64,000 nucleotides of DNA from Lachnospiraceae bacterium (GCA_015057005.1 SVFF01000001.1:372001-436000), one strand, 5' to 3'; positions 9,190 through 18,719 are shown, counted from the stretch's first letter. Notes: a model not told the origin generated them from the letters alone. Made by a program: numbers and translations.

Positions 9190-10512
9190 TTACAGTCTCC
9201 AATACTGCATTCCAGATGCCTCAAGTTCCGAAACAGCATACAACCCCTTCACATCCAGTAAGACTTTTTCTTCATCCGGACTTTCTCTATAAAGCTTTTT
9301 GATATCATTTAAGCCAAGTGCCTTGAACTCATTATGCGCTACTGCCACAATAATACAATCCGCGTTTGTTACATCCTCAAGTTTTGTAAGCATAACACCG
9401 TATTCGTGTATGGCATCTCTCTCATTTGCCCAAGGATCTACGATAATAGGTTCTATTCCATATGAGTTCAAAGTTTTAATAATATCATCCACTTTACTAT
9501 TTCTTGTATCAGGACAATTCTCCTTAAAAGTAAGTCCTAAAATCACCACCTTAGATTTTTTGGGAGCCTGTCCAACAGCAATCATATTCTTTATTGCTGC
9601 TTCCGCAACAAATTTACCCATACCATCATTAACAATACGACCATTGAGAATAATCTGGCTGTGATAGCCGAGTTTTTCTGCCTGATAGGTAAAATAATAA
9701 GGATCCACTCCAATGCAATGTCCCCCCACCAAACCGGGCCGGAAGCCCAAGGCATTCCACTTTGTGTTCATACCATCAACAACTTCATTCGTATCTATAT
9801 CCATTTTATCGAAAACCATTGCCAACTCGTTCATAAAGGCAATATTAATGTCACGCTGGCTATTTTCTACAACCTTGACAGCCTCTGCTGTTCTAAGATT
9901 ACTTACAGGGTATGTTCCTACTTCAATAACAATATCGTATACTGCTTTAATTGTCTGAAGCGCTTCTTCATCGCAACCAGCTACAATCTTCGTTATATTT
10001 TCAAGTCTATGCACTTTGTCACCAGGATTAATTCTTTCTGGAGAATACCCCACTTTAAAATCAACACCACACTTCAATCCAGACTCTTTCTCTAGAATGG
10101 GGATGCATACATCCTCAGTACACCCAGGATATACGGTAGATTCAAATACCACATAAGATCCTTTGGTGAGGTTTCTCCCCACGATTTTTGACGCACCAAT
10201 CACAGGGGTCAAATCAGGCGTATGGTCAGTATTGACGGGGGTAGGAACAGCAACAATATGGAATTTGGCTTTCTGCAAATCTTTTTCATCGGAAGTGAAA
10301 TAAACCGTAGTATTCTTAATAGCTTCGTCACCAACTTCCTTTGTCGGATCAACACCACTTTTATACAATTCAATTTTAGCCTTATTCAGATCAAAACCAA
10401 TTACATCAATACCTTTGTTTGCAAATGCAACCGCAATAGGCATACCCACATATCCAAGTCCGACAAGTGATAGTTTTTCATCTCTGTTTACGATTTTGTT
10501 ATAAAATGACAT
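9190..10512 (-). CDS. UDP-N-acetylhexosamine 6-dehydrogenase (WbpO/TviB-like)
   Basis: 440 residues from the ATG at 10512, which lies eight bases after GGAGG; an earlier in-frame ATG at 10530 precedes that site and is unlikely. The N-terminal NAD domain has LVGLGYVGMPIAVAFA, the middle has the catalytic loop GGHCIGVDPYYFTY with the nucleophilic cysteine, and the C-terminal domain has LGLTFKENCPDTRNSKV. These are hallmarks of UDP-sugar 6-dehydrogenases; the sequence style is closest to WbpO/TviB, which oxidise UDP-GalNAc or UDP-GlcNAc to the uronic acid, rather than UDP-glucose dehydrogenase. It would supply an acidic sugar for the polymer. The exact substrate is inferred. Confidence 0.85.
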   Translation of the reverse strand: MSFYNKIVNRDEKLSLVGLGYVGMPIAVAFANKGIDVIGFDLNKAKIELYKSGVDPTKEVGDEAIKNTTVYFTSDEKDLQKAKFHIVAVPTPVNTDHTPDLTPVIGASKIVGRNLTKGSYVVFESTVYPGCTEDVCIPILEKESGLKCGVDFKVGYSPERINPGDKVHRLENITKIVAGCDEEALQTIKAVYDIVIEVGTYPVSNLRTAEAVKVVENSQRDINIAFMNELAMVFDKMDIDTNEVVDGMNTKWNALGFRPGLVGGHCIGVDPYYFTYQAEKLGYHSQIILNGRIVNDGMGKFVAEAAIKNMIAVGQAPKKSKVVILGLTFKENCPDTRNSKVDDIIKTLNSYGIEPIIVDPWANERDAIHEYGVMLTKLEDVTNADCIIVAVAHNEFKALGLNDIKKLYRESPDEEKVLLDVKGLYAVSELEASGMQYWRL

Positions 10513-10535
10513 TTTTCTATCCTCCAACATATGAA

Positions 10536-11555
10536 CTAAATTTTTTTATTTTCGTAATTACCCTTTTGGAATTCTTTAGTAAACAATTTCGTTATTCCTA
10601 TCATCGACCCAATACCATATGCAATATGAAATATTGGAAATAGCATAACCAACGCAAAAAACTCCTTAATCGTGGATGACTGTTTAATTGAAAATAATAT
10701 GTCTAACAGTAAATAGAGCATTAGCTCTAACCCCAACAGCATCCAAAAAAACGGATGTACCAAACCTAGGATGCCAAAGCTAAGAATAGAAACGACAAAT
10801 AGGAAGGGAATAAAGTGTCTTACACCCATTGAACCCGGACATAATTTCATAGTAATAACATTCCACATACCATTTTTCCTTGCCATTGTTGAAATTCCTT
10901 TTATTGAATCTCTGCAATAGTAAGACAAGTGGATATCATTCGCCAAATAGATTTTCCCTCCATTTTTTCTTATGCGAAAATTCATCTCGTTGTCTTGATT
11001 TCTCACTAATCGTTCATCATAACCACCATATTTAGTAAAAACTTCTCGCTTAAAGGCACCGAACGGAACGGTATCGACATAACCGCTTTCTCCATTTGTT
11101 CTAAATTGGGAATTACCAACTCCAAACTTCGAAGAAAGCATCTTGGCAATGGCATTACCCATAAAACCATTTGCTTTCGTTTCTGCAACACCACCCACAT
11201 TTTCCGCATCCGAAACTTCCAAATAATGAATACATTTTGAGATATAATTTGTCGCATAATCAGCATGGGCATCAAGACGAACAATATATTTTCCGCACGA
11301 AGCCGCAATACCAATATTCATGGCATATGGAACAATCTTGTTGGGATTATTAAACACTTTAATAAGAGTAGGATATTTCTCTTGATATTTTTTCAGAAGC
11401 TCAACTGTCTTATCCTTTGAGCATCCATCCACAAAAATCCATTCCATTTTTTCAATCGGATAATCCTGCAACAGCAATGAATCAACACACTTTTCAATAT
11501 ATTTTTCCTCATTGTAAACAGGCATAACCACTGAAACAATTATTTCTTCCGTCAT
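10536..11555 (-). CDS. GT2 glycosyltransferase with C-terminal membrane helices (ExoA-like)
   Basis: A 339-residue protein. The GT-A domain starts IIVSVVMPVYNEEKYI, with FVDGCSKDKT and the metal-binding motif RLDAHADY, where DAH replaces the usual DxD. Later QDNEMNFRIRKNGGKIY fits the acceptor-side region. The last 90 residues hold two to three hydrophobic segments anchoring it to the membrane. The DAHADY signature and tail resemble ExoA-type transferases of exopolysaccharide loci. Its ATG overlaps the stop of the priming transferase gene as ATGA, so the two are coupled, and it may add the second sugar. Confidence 0.84.
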   Translation of the reverse strand: MTEEIIVSVVMPVYNEEKYIEKCVDSLLLQDYPIEKMEWIFVDGCSKDKTVELLKKYQEKYPTLIKVFNNPNKIVPYAMNIGIAASCGKYIVRLDAHADYATNYISKCIHYLEVSDAENVGGVAETKANGFMGNAIAKMLSSKFGVGNSQFRTNGESGYVDTVPFGAFKREVFTKYGGYDERLVRNQDNEMNFRIRKNGGKIYLANDIHLSYYCRDSIKGISTMARKNGMWNVITMKLCPGSMGVRHFIPFLFVVSILSFGILGLVHPFFWMLLGLELMLYLLLDILFSIKQSSTIKEFFALVMLFPIFHIAYGIGSMIGITKLFTKEFQKGNYENKKI

Positions 11556-12289
11556 ACTCCAACTTCCTCTTTTTCTTGGGTATCTGCATAATCGCCTCTA
11601 TATTCCTTACCTAGTACTGCAAACACTGTCATAAATAAAACTTTAATGTCTCTCCAAAAGCCAAACTGTTCGATATCTTTGAGATTGTAATACATTTTGC
11701 CAGGTAAGATTTTTTCGATATAAACCTTATCAGTGTCCTCCACACCATCAAGCAGTTTTGCTTCGTCCTTGTAGTAGATACTTGCAAGGCTTGTTACACC
11801 TGCCGGCAACAGCAAAGTAACCATCATCTCATCGGTGTATTCAGCAACATAGCGAGGACTCTCCGGCCGCACCCCGACTAGCGTGAGCGTACCGGCTATC
11901 ACATCAAAAAGTTGTGCTATTTCATCCAATCTGCAATTTCTGATAAATTTACCCACCCGAGTAATACGCTGGTCGTTATTAACTGTGATCTGGGAGCCTT
12001 TATCCGCATTTTGTACCATTGTACGGAATTTATGGATCCGGAACCGTTTACCATATTGTGTGACACGCTCCTGACGATAAAATATTGGCCCTGGTGAATC
12101 TATTTTAATTGCAACTGCTAAAACAACAAATACCGGAGAGAGGACTATCAGCATGATCAGAGACATTACTAAATCAAACGCTCTCTTGAAAAACAAGCTT
12201 ACATGTTTCTTTTTGAGAATGTCATAATACTTTTTAACCTTCTCAGTCTGCATTTCAGGCGGGAGTTGCTCCCATCTTATAATCTTCAC
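11552..12289 (-). CDS. priming undecaprenyl-phosphate sugar phosphotransferase, short form
   Basis: A 245-residue bacterial sugar transferase with one N-terminal hydrophobic segment (KRAFDLVMSLIMLIVLSPVF), the re-entrant anchor of monotopic PglC-like enzymes. It continues with the expected IKIDSPGPIFYRQERV, IHKFRTMV and RLDEIAQLFDVIAG. The usual GPRP motif reads GVRPESPRY, a deviation. It transfers a sugar 1-phosphate from UDP to undecaprenyl phosphate and so starts repeat-unit synthesis. It starts with GTG directly after the aminotransferase stop (TAAGTG). With PglF- and PglE-type genes upstream, an amino-dideoxy sugar donor is plausible. A second priming enzyme is at 17221. Confidence 0.85.
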   Translation of the reverse strand: MKIIRWEQLPPEMQTEKVKKYYDILKKKHVSLFFKRAFDLVMSLIMLIVLSPVFVVLAVAIKIDSPGPIFYRQERVTQYGKRFRIHKFRTMVQNADKGSQITVNNDQRITRVGKFIRNCRLDEIAQLFDVIAGTLTLVGVRPESPRYVAEYTDEMMVTLLLPAGVTSLASIYYKDEAKLLDGVEDTDKVYIEKILPGKMYYNLKDIEQFGFWRDIKVLFMTVFAVLGKEYRGDYADTQEKEEVGV

Positions 12290-13504
12290 TTATATATACT
12301 CCTTAAGAACCTCTGTGTATTTCTCAATCACGTACTCAATGTCCTCATCTGTCAAACGTGTATGGAGAGGCAAAGTAATTTCATTTGCAAAATGCTCATA
12401 CGCATTAGGGTAATCTTTAATATCAAAGCCCATATTCTTATATGCTGTATGCAGCGGCAGCGGCTTATAGTGAACATTACAGGCCACACCTCGCTCTGCC
12501 ATTTTGATGATAATTTCATTACGCTGTTTTTCAGTAACACCGGGAATGCGTGTTATATATAAATGTCCTGAGGATTCCCATTCATCTGTATAATGTTCAA
12601 GTGTCTCAATTCCAAGAGGTCTGAGCGCCATATCATACTTTTGAATAATTTCTTTTCTGCGCTTTAGCATATCCGGGTAACGTTCAAACTGCACCAAACC
12701 GATTGCAGCTACTACATCCGTCATATTACACTTGTAGTATGTATCTACAATATCGTATTCCCAAGCTCCCAGCTTTGTCTTAGCGAGAGCATCTTTTGAC
12801 TGACCATGCAGACTGAGTAACTGAAGTTTCTGGTAGATATCATCATCGCTAATACCCTGAATAGTTCTCCATGTTAAAGCTCCTCCTTCTGCTGTTGTAA
12901 GATTTTTAACTGCATGAAAGCTGAAACTTGAAAAATCAGCTACAGCACCAATCATTTGCTCTTGTCGCTTTGCTCCAAAAGCATGAGCGGTATCTGCCAT
13001 GACAGCAACTCTTCCAAGAGCAGTCTGAATTTCATTATTCGGCTTGAATAAATGTTTCTTACGCTCAACAATTTCAAAAATCCTGTCATAGTCACACGGA
13101 ATACCTGCAAGATCAACAGGGATAATTGCCTTGGTTCTTTCTGTAATCGCAGCTTCCAATACATCGTAATCCATTTCGAGACTACTCTTTTGCGTATCGA
13201 TCAACACAATCTTTGCACCCACATGAGCAATCACAGACGCCGAAGCCGTATAAGTGTATGCACATGTAATCACTTCATCTCCATTCCCAATCCCTAAAAC
13301 ATGAAGTGCCATTTCTGCACACGCAGTCTGAGAATTCAAACATACACATTTTTCTGTTCCAATCCACTCTGCTATATTTTTTTCTAATTCCTTTGTTCGC
13401 GGTCCAGTTGTAATCCAGCCGCTTCGCAGTGCCTCTCCTACTGCTTCAATTTCTCCTTCTGTAATATCCGGTGGTGAAAACAAAATAGTTCTCTTTTCTT
13501 TCAT
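12290..13504 (-). CDS. PglE-type nucleotide-sugar aminotransferase (DegT/DnrJ/EryC1 family)
   Basis: A 404-residue PLP enzyme. The PLP lysine lies in SFHAVKNLTTAEGG, the cofactor aspartate in VMADTAHAFGA, and the N-terminus reads FSPPDITEGEIEAVGEALRSGW. It follows the PglF-type dehydratase, the usual pair for making UDP-4-amino-4,6-dideoxy-GlcNAc as in bacillosamine or FucNAc4N synthesis. It is clearly distinct from the PseC-type enzyme at 902, so the locus makes two different 4-amino sugars. Its start follows GAGGG by about nine bases. Product stereochemistry is inferred from the neighbour, not seen. Confidence 0.84.
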   Translation of the reverse strand: MKEKRTILFSPPDITEGEIEAVGEALRSGWITTGPRTKELEKNIAEWIGTEKCVCLNSQTACAEMALHVLGIGNGDEVITCAYTYTASASVIAHVGAKIVLIDTQKSSLEMDYDVLEAAITERTKAIIPVDLAGIPCDYDRIFEIVERKKHLFKPNNEIQTALGRVAVMADTAHAFGAKRQEQMIGAVADFSSFSFHAVKNLTTAEGGALTWRTIQGISDDDIYQKLQLLSLHGQSKDALAKTKLGAWEYDIVDTYYKCNMTDVVAAIGLVQFERYPDMLKRRKEIIQKYDMALRPLGIETLEHYTDEWESSGHLYITRIPGVTEKQRNEIIIKMAERGVACNVHYKPLPLHTAYKNMGFDIKDYPNAYEHFANEITLPLHTRLTDEDIEYVIEKYTEVLKEYI

Positions 13505-13527
13505 ATATAAAGTCCCTCACTAAACTT

Positions 13528-15393
13528 CTATTTTTTATACTGGTAAGTAGGAACCATCTCACTTACCAATGTTCTGATATCATCAGCTTCCAAAATGGCG
13601 GCTTCACGCAACTGCTCTAATTGCTTTTCAAATACATCCACATCAAACTCAAGGGGCTTACCAATGAAGATCATCTTATTGGCAGTCTTTTTAAGCCCTT
13701 CCTCATTCATCAGCAGTTCTTCGTACATCTTCTCGCCGGGGCGTAATCCAGTGAACATAATTTCAATGTCTTCGCCCACCTTGTAGCCGGAGAGTTTTAT
13801 CAGGTTAACGGCAAGATCCACGATTTTCATCGGCTCACCCATATCCAATACAAAGATTTCTCCACCTTTAGCATATACACCTGCCTGCAGTACCAGCGAT
13901 ACTGCCTCAGGAATAGTCATAAAATAACGAATGATCTCCGGATGGGTCACCGTCACCGGTCCGCCCTCCGCAATCTGCTTTTTAAACAAAGGAATTACGC
14001 TGCCGTTGCTGCCCAACACATTGCCAAAACGCACTGCTACGAAATTGGTCTGAGACTTCTGATTCATCATCTGCACCACCATCTCGCAGAGTCTCTTAGA
14101 CGCACCCATGATGTTAGTAGGATTTACAGCCTTGTCCGTGGAAATCAACACGAACTTTTCTACGCCATACTTATCCGCTGCCTGCGCCACCTTGTAAGTA
14201 CCCAGTACATTGTTCTTGACAGCCTCATTAGGACTGTCCTCCATCAAAGGCACATGTTTATGCGCCGCCGCATGATATACCATCTGAGGTTTGTATTCTT
14301 CAAAAATATTATTCATACGCAAAGTATTGCGCACTGAAGCAATCAGCACTACCAGATTCAATTCCGGATATTTTCTACTCAACTCCTGCTGGATGTCATA
14401 GGCATTGTTCTCATAGATATCCACAATAATCAGCTGTTTCGGACTATGTGCTGCAATCTGGCGACAAAGTTCACTACCAATAGAACCTCCACCTCCGGTG
14501 ACCATAACCACCTTGCCCTTTACATAATTCAACACTTCTTCCGTATTGATCTGAATCGGTTCTCTACCCAACAGGTCTTCGATCTCTACTTCTTTCAACT
14601 TGGACACCGACACTTCTCCGTTGATCAACTGGAACATACCGGGCAATGTCCGTAGCTTACAACCTGTCTCCTTACAGATGTCCAGAATTTCTTTTCTGGT
14701 TTGGGTATTAGCAGTGGGAATGGCGAAGATAATCTCATCAATGCTGTACTCTCCTACTGCATCCGGAATTGTGTTTCGATCCCCCACAATTGGCACACCG
14801 CGCAGAAACTTACCGTGGCAACCAGAATTGTCATCCACAATACATCTCACATTTGAATTCAGATGCTGACTGGATTCTATTTCTTTCAAAATAGCATTGG
14901 CAGCTGCACCAGCACCTACCAGCAGTACATTGGTCCTTTTACTTTTTTCTGCAAAATTAGTTCGTTTTAAATTGATAATTCGTAAAATTCGATAACTAAA
15001 ACGAATACCACAAGTCATAACGAACAACATAAACCAATAGAGCACATAGTAACTCCTAGGCATTCGCTCACCAAGCAGCAGACTTAAGACCAACTGCGCT
15101 ACCGCCGCACTAGTGGTAGCAAACATGATATTTAGAAGTTCTGTTGCGCTGGCATAGCGCCATACACTCTTGTAGAGCCGCCACAATGCAAAGAACACCA
15201 ATGTCACCAAAATATTGTAAGGAACTAGATGTTCAAATTTTAGCAGATATTCTCGAGGAATCCTGCTGAAAGCAAAATCAAATCTGATATAGATGGCCAA
15301 AAAAGAAACCACTATAATGGACATTATGTCCATTAACAGCAGCGCTATAATCCTATTGGCAGGAATCTTAAAAAAAGAGGTGTCTTTTTTCAT
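13528..15393 (-). CDS. pglF: PglF/CapD-type membrane UDP-GlcNAc 4,6-dehydratase
   Basis: About 621 residues from the ATG at 15393 (MKKDTSFFKIPANR). This start is chosen because the decayed copy at 18579 begins the same way (MKRDTSFL) after the same AAAGG site. Four N-terminal membrane helices (about residues 15-135) precede a first Rossmann domain (LLVGAGAAANAI). The catalytic short-chain dehydrogenase domain follows, with MVTGGGGSIGSELCRQI, the STDKAVNP region and the tail motif GLRPGEKMYEE. The family dehydrates UDP-GlcNAc at the inner membrane, retaining configuration. It leads an operon with its own promoter at 15477-15505. Confidence 0.9.
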   Translation of the reverse strand: MKKDTSFFKIPANRIIALLLMDIMSIIVVSFLAIYIRFDFAFSRIPREYLLKFEHLVPYNILVTLVFFALWRLYKSVWRYASATELLNIMFATTSAAVAQLVLSLLLGERMPRSYYVLYWFMLFVMTCGIRFSYRILRIINLKRTNFAEKSKRTNVLLVGAGAAANAILKEIESSQHLNSNVRCIVDDNSGCHGKFLRGVPIVGDRNTIPDAVGEYSIDEIIFAIPTANTQTRKEILDICKETGCKLRTLPGMFQLINGEVSVSKLKEVEIEDLLGREPIQINTEEVLNYVKGKVVMVTGGGGSIGSELCRQIAAHSPKQLIIVDIYENNAYDIQQELSRKYPELNLVVLIASVRNTLRMNNIFEEYKPQMVYHAAAHKHVPLMEDSPNEAVKNNVLGTYKVAQAADKYGVEKFVLISTDKAVNPTNIMGASKRLCEMVVQMMNQKSQTNFVAVRFGNVLGSNGSVIPLFKKQIAEGGPVTVTHPEIIRYFMTIPEAVSLVLQAGVYAKGGEIFVLDMGEPMKIVDLAVNLIKLSGYKVGEDIEIMFTGLRPGEKMYEELLMNEEGLKKTANKMIFIGKPLEFDVDVFEKQLEQLREAAILEADDIRTLVSEMVPTYQYKK

Positions 15394-15476
15394 ATCCAGC
15401 AACCTTTCTTTCTGTACTTTTCCAAATGTTTTCAGTCGATACATAAATTTATATTCTTGGCACAGTATGGTGATTT

Positions 15477-15505
15477 ATTATACCATGCTTATCAACCCAC
15501 TTCAA
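15477..15505 (-). promoter_or_regulatory. promoter of the pglF-led polysaccharide operon
   Basis: TTGAAG (15500-15505) and TATAAT (15477-15482) are separated by 17 bp on the minus strand, about 85 bases before the pglF start. Genes from pglF through pseC follow on one strand with only small gaps or overlaps, so this may drive the whole 14-kb run. Confidence 0.75.
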
Positions 15506-15545
15506 CCAATGCTTTCCCTCTCCACACTTTCTCCTTTACATTTTA

Positions 15546-17138
15546 TCAGGCCTCATCCACCACAGCGATGCATGTAGTAAGAAACAGCAATGTAAAAGCC
15601 AGATATCCGTTTGCCCACATCATTTCAAACAATCCAAATGCACATCCATTTACCAACCATAACAACAAACCCATATTGCAGGTGGATTGGGACTTCCATG
15701 CCTTTCTAAACAGACATATCAGATTCAACACCAGATACCCCACGAACAAAATACCGACAGGTACGCCAAAATCAAAGGCCTGCTGTAAGTACAGGTTGTG
15801 GGCATGACGTGCAACGTAATCGTCAGTAACAAGTACCCCTTTTTCTTCGTTCAAATGTCCCACCATATTTAATTCTGACAAATAGTATTTATAAATGTGA
15901 TAACGGGCTACCGTAGTGTCGCTCACTTCAGTAATCAAAGGCTTCGGAACTGTCTCCACAGAGATTGTCTCCGCAGTACTACACAGCAGGGGAAAATAAT
16001 AATTTCTATTAATCAACGCATTCTCTTCTTTTTTCGGAAGCGTTACACCAAATAATCTTTCCCCAATATACTCTACAATCGTCTCATACTCAATATATTT
16101 CTCCGAATCCACCGGATCCCAGGAATGTACTTTCCACTCCGCATATTCTTCAAAAAACCACACCGGATGATGAAAGTAAGCCGGTATATACCGCACACAT
16201 CCATACACCACAGGGAACGAAGCAATGATGCAGCACACCAATCCAATCACCATTCCCATTCCTTTTAAGGCCACTTTTTTTCTAAAGCGAAACAGACTAA
16301 GCAGACCTGCCACACAAGTGACCGCTCCCATGGACAATAACGCCGTCCGGCATCCGGTCAGCAGGCAGAAGGACCACATGGCACCGCTGAAAAACATGGC
16401 GATACATATAAGTAATTTTTTCCCTTTTCCGCTGTACTCAAACAGGAAAAAGAACAGTTTCACCAGCGTCGCACAATAAACAATGGAATAGAACAGGGCA
16501 TTGATATTAGGGTTGGCATACATTCCCAGATATCTGATTTCATCATAAGGCCGGAACACAAAGGCCGCTCCTTGTACGCCCAAAAAGCCCAGGATAATGC
16601 CATCTGCTAGAGCGTACGAAAGACCCCTCCGCTCCTCTTGGGAGAAATCTGTGAAAGCAAAGGTCCCAAACACCATCAGGAAATACCAGGGCCAGATAGA
16701 ATCATTCCGGGACAGTCCCATGAGCAGCAACATAACGCACAGGAAGATGGGGATAAAACGCTGCTTCACCTTAAATGGCTTGCCCCACAGATCTTCAACG
16801 GTTCTGATGATCAGGAAACCGTAGACAAAGATATTGACAAAGGCGCTGTACAGTTGGACATTGGGCCAGGGGCTTTCTACACCCATCGTCTGTGCCATTT
16901 CACGGAAGCCCGTGAAACACAGGAGACTCACCACCGTCCAGATCAGATACCGTTTTTTGCCAAAATCTTTGATGTTATAATGGCAAAAGAGGAGCGGTGC
17001 AAGAACCAGACCGGTACAGTTGGACCAGAAAAGCTGCATATTGCCAGTGACACTTCCTTTTCGCTGGTCGATCAGACCCAGAAGGGCAAAGCACACGATA
17101 TATAAGATTTGTTTTCTGTTTTTCAGTAACAGTTTCAT
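15546..17138 (-). CDS. Wzy_C/O-antigen ligase-like membrane protein, copy 1
   Basis: A 530-residue protein with about eleven membrane segments and a large extracellular loop (roughly residues 320-450). Family marks are TGCRTALLSMG in a mid helix and RHAHNLYLQQAFDFGVPVG after the loop; a His-Asn pair there is typical of Wzy_C ligases and polymerases. It is strongly similar over its full length to the protein at 21671-23287, sharing for example SVTGNMQ, SRNDSIWPWYF and KVHSWDPVDSEKY, but is richer in G+C. It has a GGGGGG ribosome site and sits between the pglC-like gene and pglF. It may attach the polymer to a cell-wall acceptor or polymerise a second glycan. Confidence 0.8.
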   Translation of the reverse strand: MKLLLKNRKQILYIVCFALLGLIDQRKGSVTGNMQLFWSNCTGLVLAPLLFCHYNIKDFGKKRYLIWTVVSLLCFTGFREMAQTMGVESPWPNVQLYSAFVNIFVYGFLIIRTVEDLWGKPFKVKQRFIPIFLCVMLLLMGLSRNDSIWPWYFLMVFGTFAFTDFSQEERRGLSYALADGIILGFLGVQGAAFVFRPYDEIRYLGMYANPNINALFYSIVYCATLVKLFFFLFEYSGKGKKLLICIAMFFSGAMWSFCLLTGCRTALLSMGAVTCVAGLLSLFRFRKKVALKGMGMVIGLVCCIIASFPVVYGCVRYIPAYFHHPVWFFEEYAEWKVHSWDPVDSEKYIEYETIVEYIGERLFGVTLPKKEENALINRNYYFPLLCSTAETISVETVPKPLITEVSDTTVARYHIYKYYLSELNMVGHLNEEKGVLVTDDYVARHAHNLYLQQAFDFGVPVGILFVGYLVLNLICLFRKAWKSQSTCNMGLLLWLVNGCAFGLFEMMWANGYLAFTLLFLTTCIAVVDEA

Positions 17139-17220
17139 AGATGCACCCCCCTATGCTTCAAACTTATTTTTAGGTTACCTTTATTTCGAAATGCTGTACA
17201 GGCAACGTTCTCTCTAATCA

Positions 17221-17862
17221 CTACTTCTTAGTTTCAAACTTGCTCTTCTTCATCCCTCCCGTGCCGCCTTCTACTACGCCGTCATGCTTTAGCACGGAAG
17301 TAATTGTCCCAAAGAAGCACTTGATATCCATCATACAGCCCGCAAAACCACCCCTTTTAAGCTGTTTCACGTACTCGCCATCCAATTTGGCTTTTACATC
17401 AATTTCTAATTCATCACGACCATTAATCTGAGCCCAACCTGTCAATCCCGGCATCACATCATTAGCGCCATACTTATCACGTTCAGTAATCAGATCATCC
17501 TGATTCCAAAGTGCAGGTCTTGGACCTACGATACTCATATTACCCACAAAGATGTCCCATATCTGAGGCAATTCATCAATACTATACTTTCTTATAAACT
17601 TACCCATCTTGGTGATATATTGCTCTGGATTCTCCAATAAATGTGTGGGGACATCACGAGGTGTGCATAGCTTCATAGATCTGAATTTATGCAGTTTGAA
17701 AAAGGTCTTACCTTTGCCCACACGATTTTGGGTGAAGAATGCCGGACCCGGATCATCGATCTTGATTGCTATAATAATAATCAGATACAGCCAAGATAGA
17801 AAAATCAACCCCTGCAAAGATAACACTATATCAATTCCTCTTTTAATATATTTTTCGTACAC
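17221..17862 (-). CDS. priming sugar transferase (PglC-like), second copy in locus
   Basis: A 213-residue monotopic sugar-1-phosphate transferase with a GTG start preceded by GAGGGAG. It has one N-terminal hydrophobic segment (GIDIVLSLQGLIFLSWLYLI), then IKIDDPGPAFFTQNRVG, LHKFRSMK, SIDELPQIWD and the canonical MSIVGPRP, ending with GLTGWAQINGRD. Enzymes of this type link a sugar phosphate to undecaprenyl phosphate. It is the more canonical of the two priming enzymes here and lies just downstream of the pglF relic/pglD chimera. That order suggests the remains of a bacillosamine-type module. Confidence 0.88.
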   Translation of the reverse strand: MYEKYIKRGIDIVLSLQGLIFLSWLYLIIIIAIKIDDPGPAFFTQNRVGKGKTFFKLHKFRSMKLCTPRDVPTHLLENPEQYITKMGKFIRKYSIDELPQIWDIFVGNMSIVGPRPALWNQDDLITERDKYGANDVMPGLTGWAQINGRDELEIDVKAKLDGEYVKQLKRGGFAGCMMDIKCFFGTITSVLKHDGVVEGGTGGMKKSKFETKK

Positions 17863-17887
17863 GCCTTCAGTTCTCCCTCAAAATATC

Positions 17888-18370
17888 TTAATCTCCCATT
17901 ACCAGCTGGCCGACTTCCAGTTTTATTGTTGCAACCACAACACTGCCGGCTTTGCAGATTGCTCCCGTATTCACATGCACACACTCTTCCAAAATAACAT
18001 CGTGATCTACAATGGCTCCTGCAGAAATAATGCATCCCTCACCTACTTGACTGCCGGTATTTACAATAGCCTTCGGCTCCACTACCGTACCTTTTCCTAT
18101 TTTGGCACTTTGGCTCACATAAGCTGTAGGATGAATCAATACTGGAATTCTGTATCCGTAAGACTGCAACCTTCTTAGAAGTTCTCTGCGCAGCTGATTG
18201 TTACCAATACCCACAACAGCAGCATTGTATTCTCCACGAAGTTCCTGCACCACATATTTCTTCAGTTGCTCAAGCTGCTTTTCAAATACCTTCACACCAA
18301 AATCAATAGACTTACCACTGAAAATCATCTTGTTAGCGGTCTCTTTCACGCTCTCTTGTATAGTCTCCAT
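17888..18370 (-). CDS. truncated PglD-type acyltransferase joined to a PglF C-terminal scrap
   Basis: A 160-residue chimera. Residues 11 to about 37 (ETANKMIFSGKSIDFGVKV onward) match the extreme C-terminus of the PglF protein at 13528 (KTANKMIFIGKPLEF). From there (YNAAVVGIGNNQLRREL onward) it matches PglD/NeuD-type left-handed beta-helix acetyltransferases, with HPTAYVSQSAKIGKGT and GAIVDHDVILEECVHVNTGA. The UDP-sugar-binding first half of PglD is missing. The reading frame is intact with a good downstream gene, so it may still be translated, but loss of the substrate domain makes normal PglD activity doubtful. Confidence 0.72.
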   Translation of the reverse strand: METIQESVKETANKMIFSGKSIDFGVKVFEKQLEQLKKYVVQELRGEYNAAVVGIGNNQLRRELLRRLQSYGYRIPVLIHPTAYVSQSAKIGKGTVVEPKAIVNTGSQVGEGCIISAGAIVDHDVILEECVHVNTGAICKAGSVVVATIKLEVGQLVMGD

Positions 18371-18579
18371 AACACAAAGAATACCAACGTCATCACAATA
18401 TTGTAAGGCTCCAATTGCTCAAATTTCAACAAATATTTCCCATGGTTCTTGCTGAATGCAAAAACAAATCAGATATAAATAGCCAAAAATCAAGCTATGA
18501 CAACAGACATCATGTTCAATGTTAACAACACTATGATTTTATTTAAGACAAATCTTAAAAAAGAGGTATCTCTCTTCAT
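18363..18579 (-). pseudogene. decayed 5' portion of a second pglF
   Basis: Reading from the ATG at 18579 gives MKRDTSFLRFVLNKII. Two in-frame TGA stops follow (18490-18492 and 18469-18471) within FLAIYI, after which homology continues through YLLKFEQLEPYNIVMTLVFF to LWRLYK. This tracks the first ~100 residues of the intact PglF at 13528 residue by residue. The sequence then jumps, with a frame change, to the PglF C-terminus, so roughly 450 to 500 codons are deleted. It is a relic of a duplicated dehydratase gene. Confidence 0.85.
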
Positions 18580-18719
18580 TCCAACACACCTTCCTTTATG
18601 TCTGCATTCTATTAAGTCAACAAGTTTTTCAAAAAAGGACACTCTAGAACAACTTATTTTATCACGCATTACAATCAGATTCAACCAAGTCGTTCCATTT
18701 TCCTTTGTTTTCCACAAAT

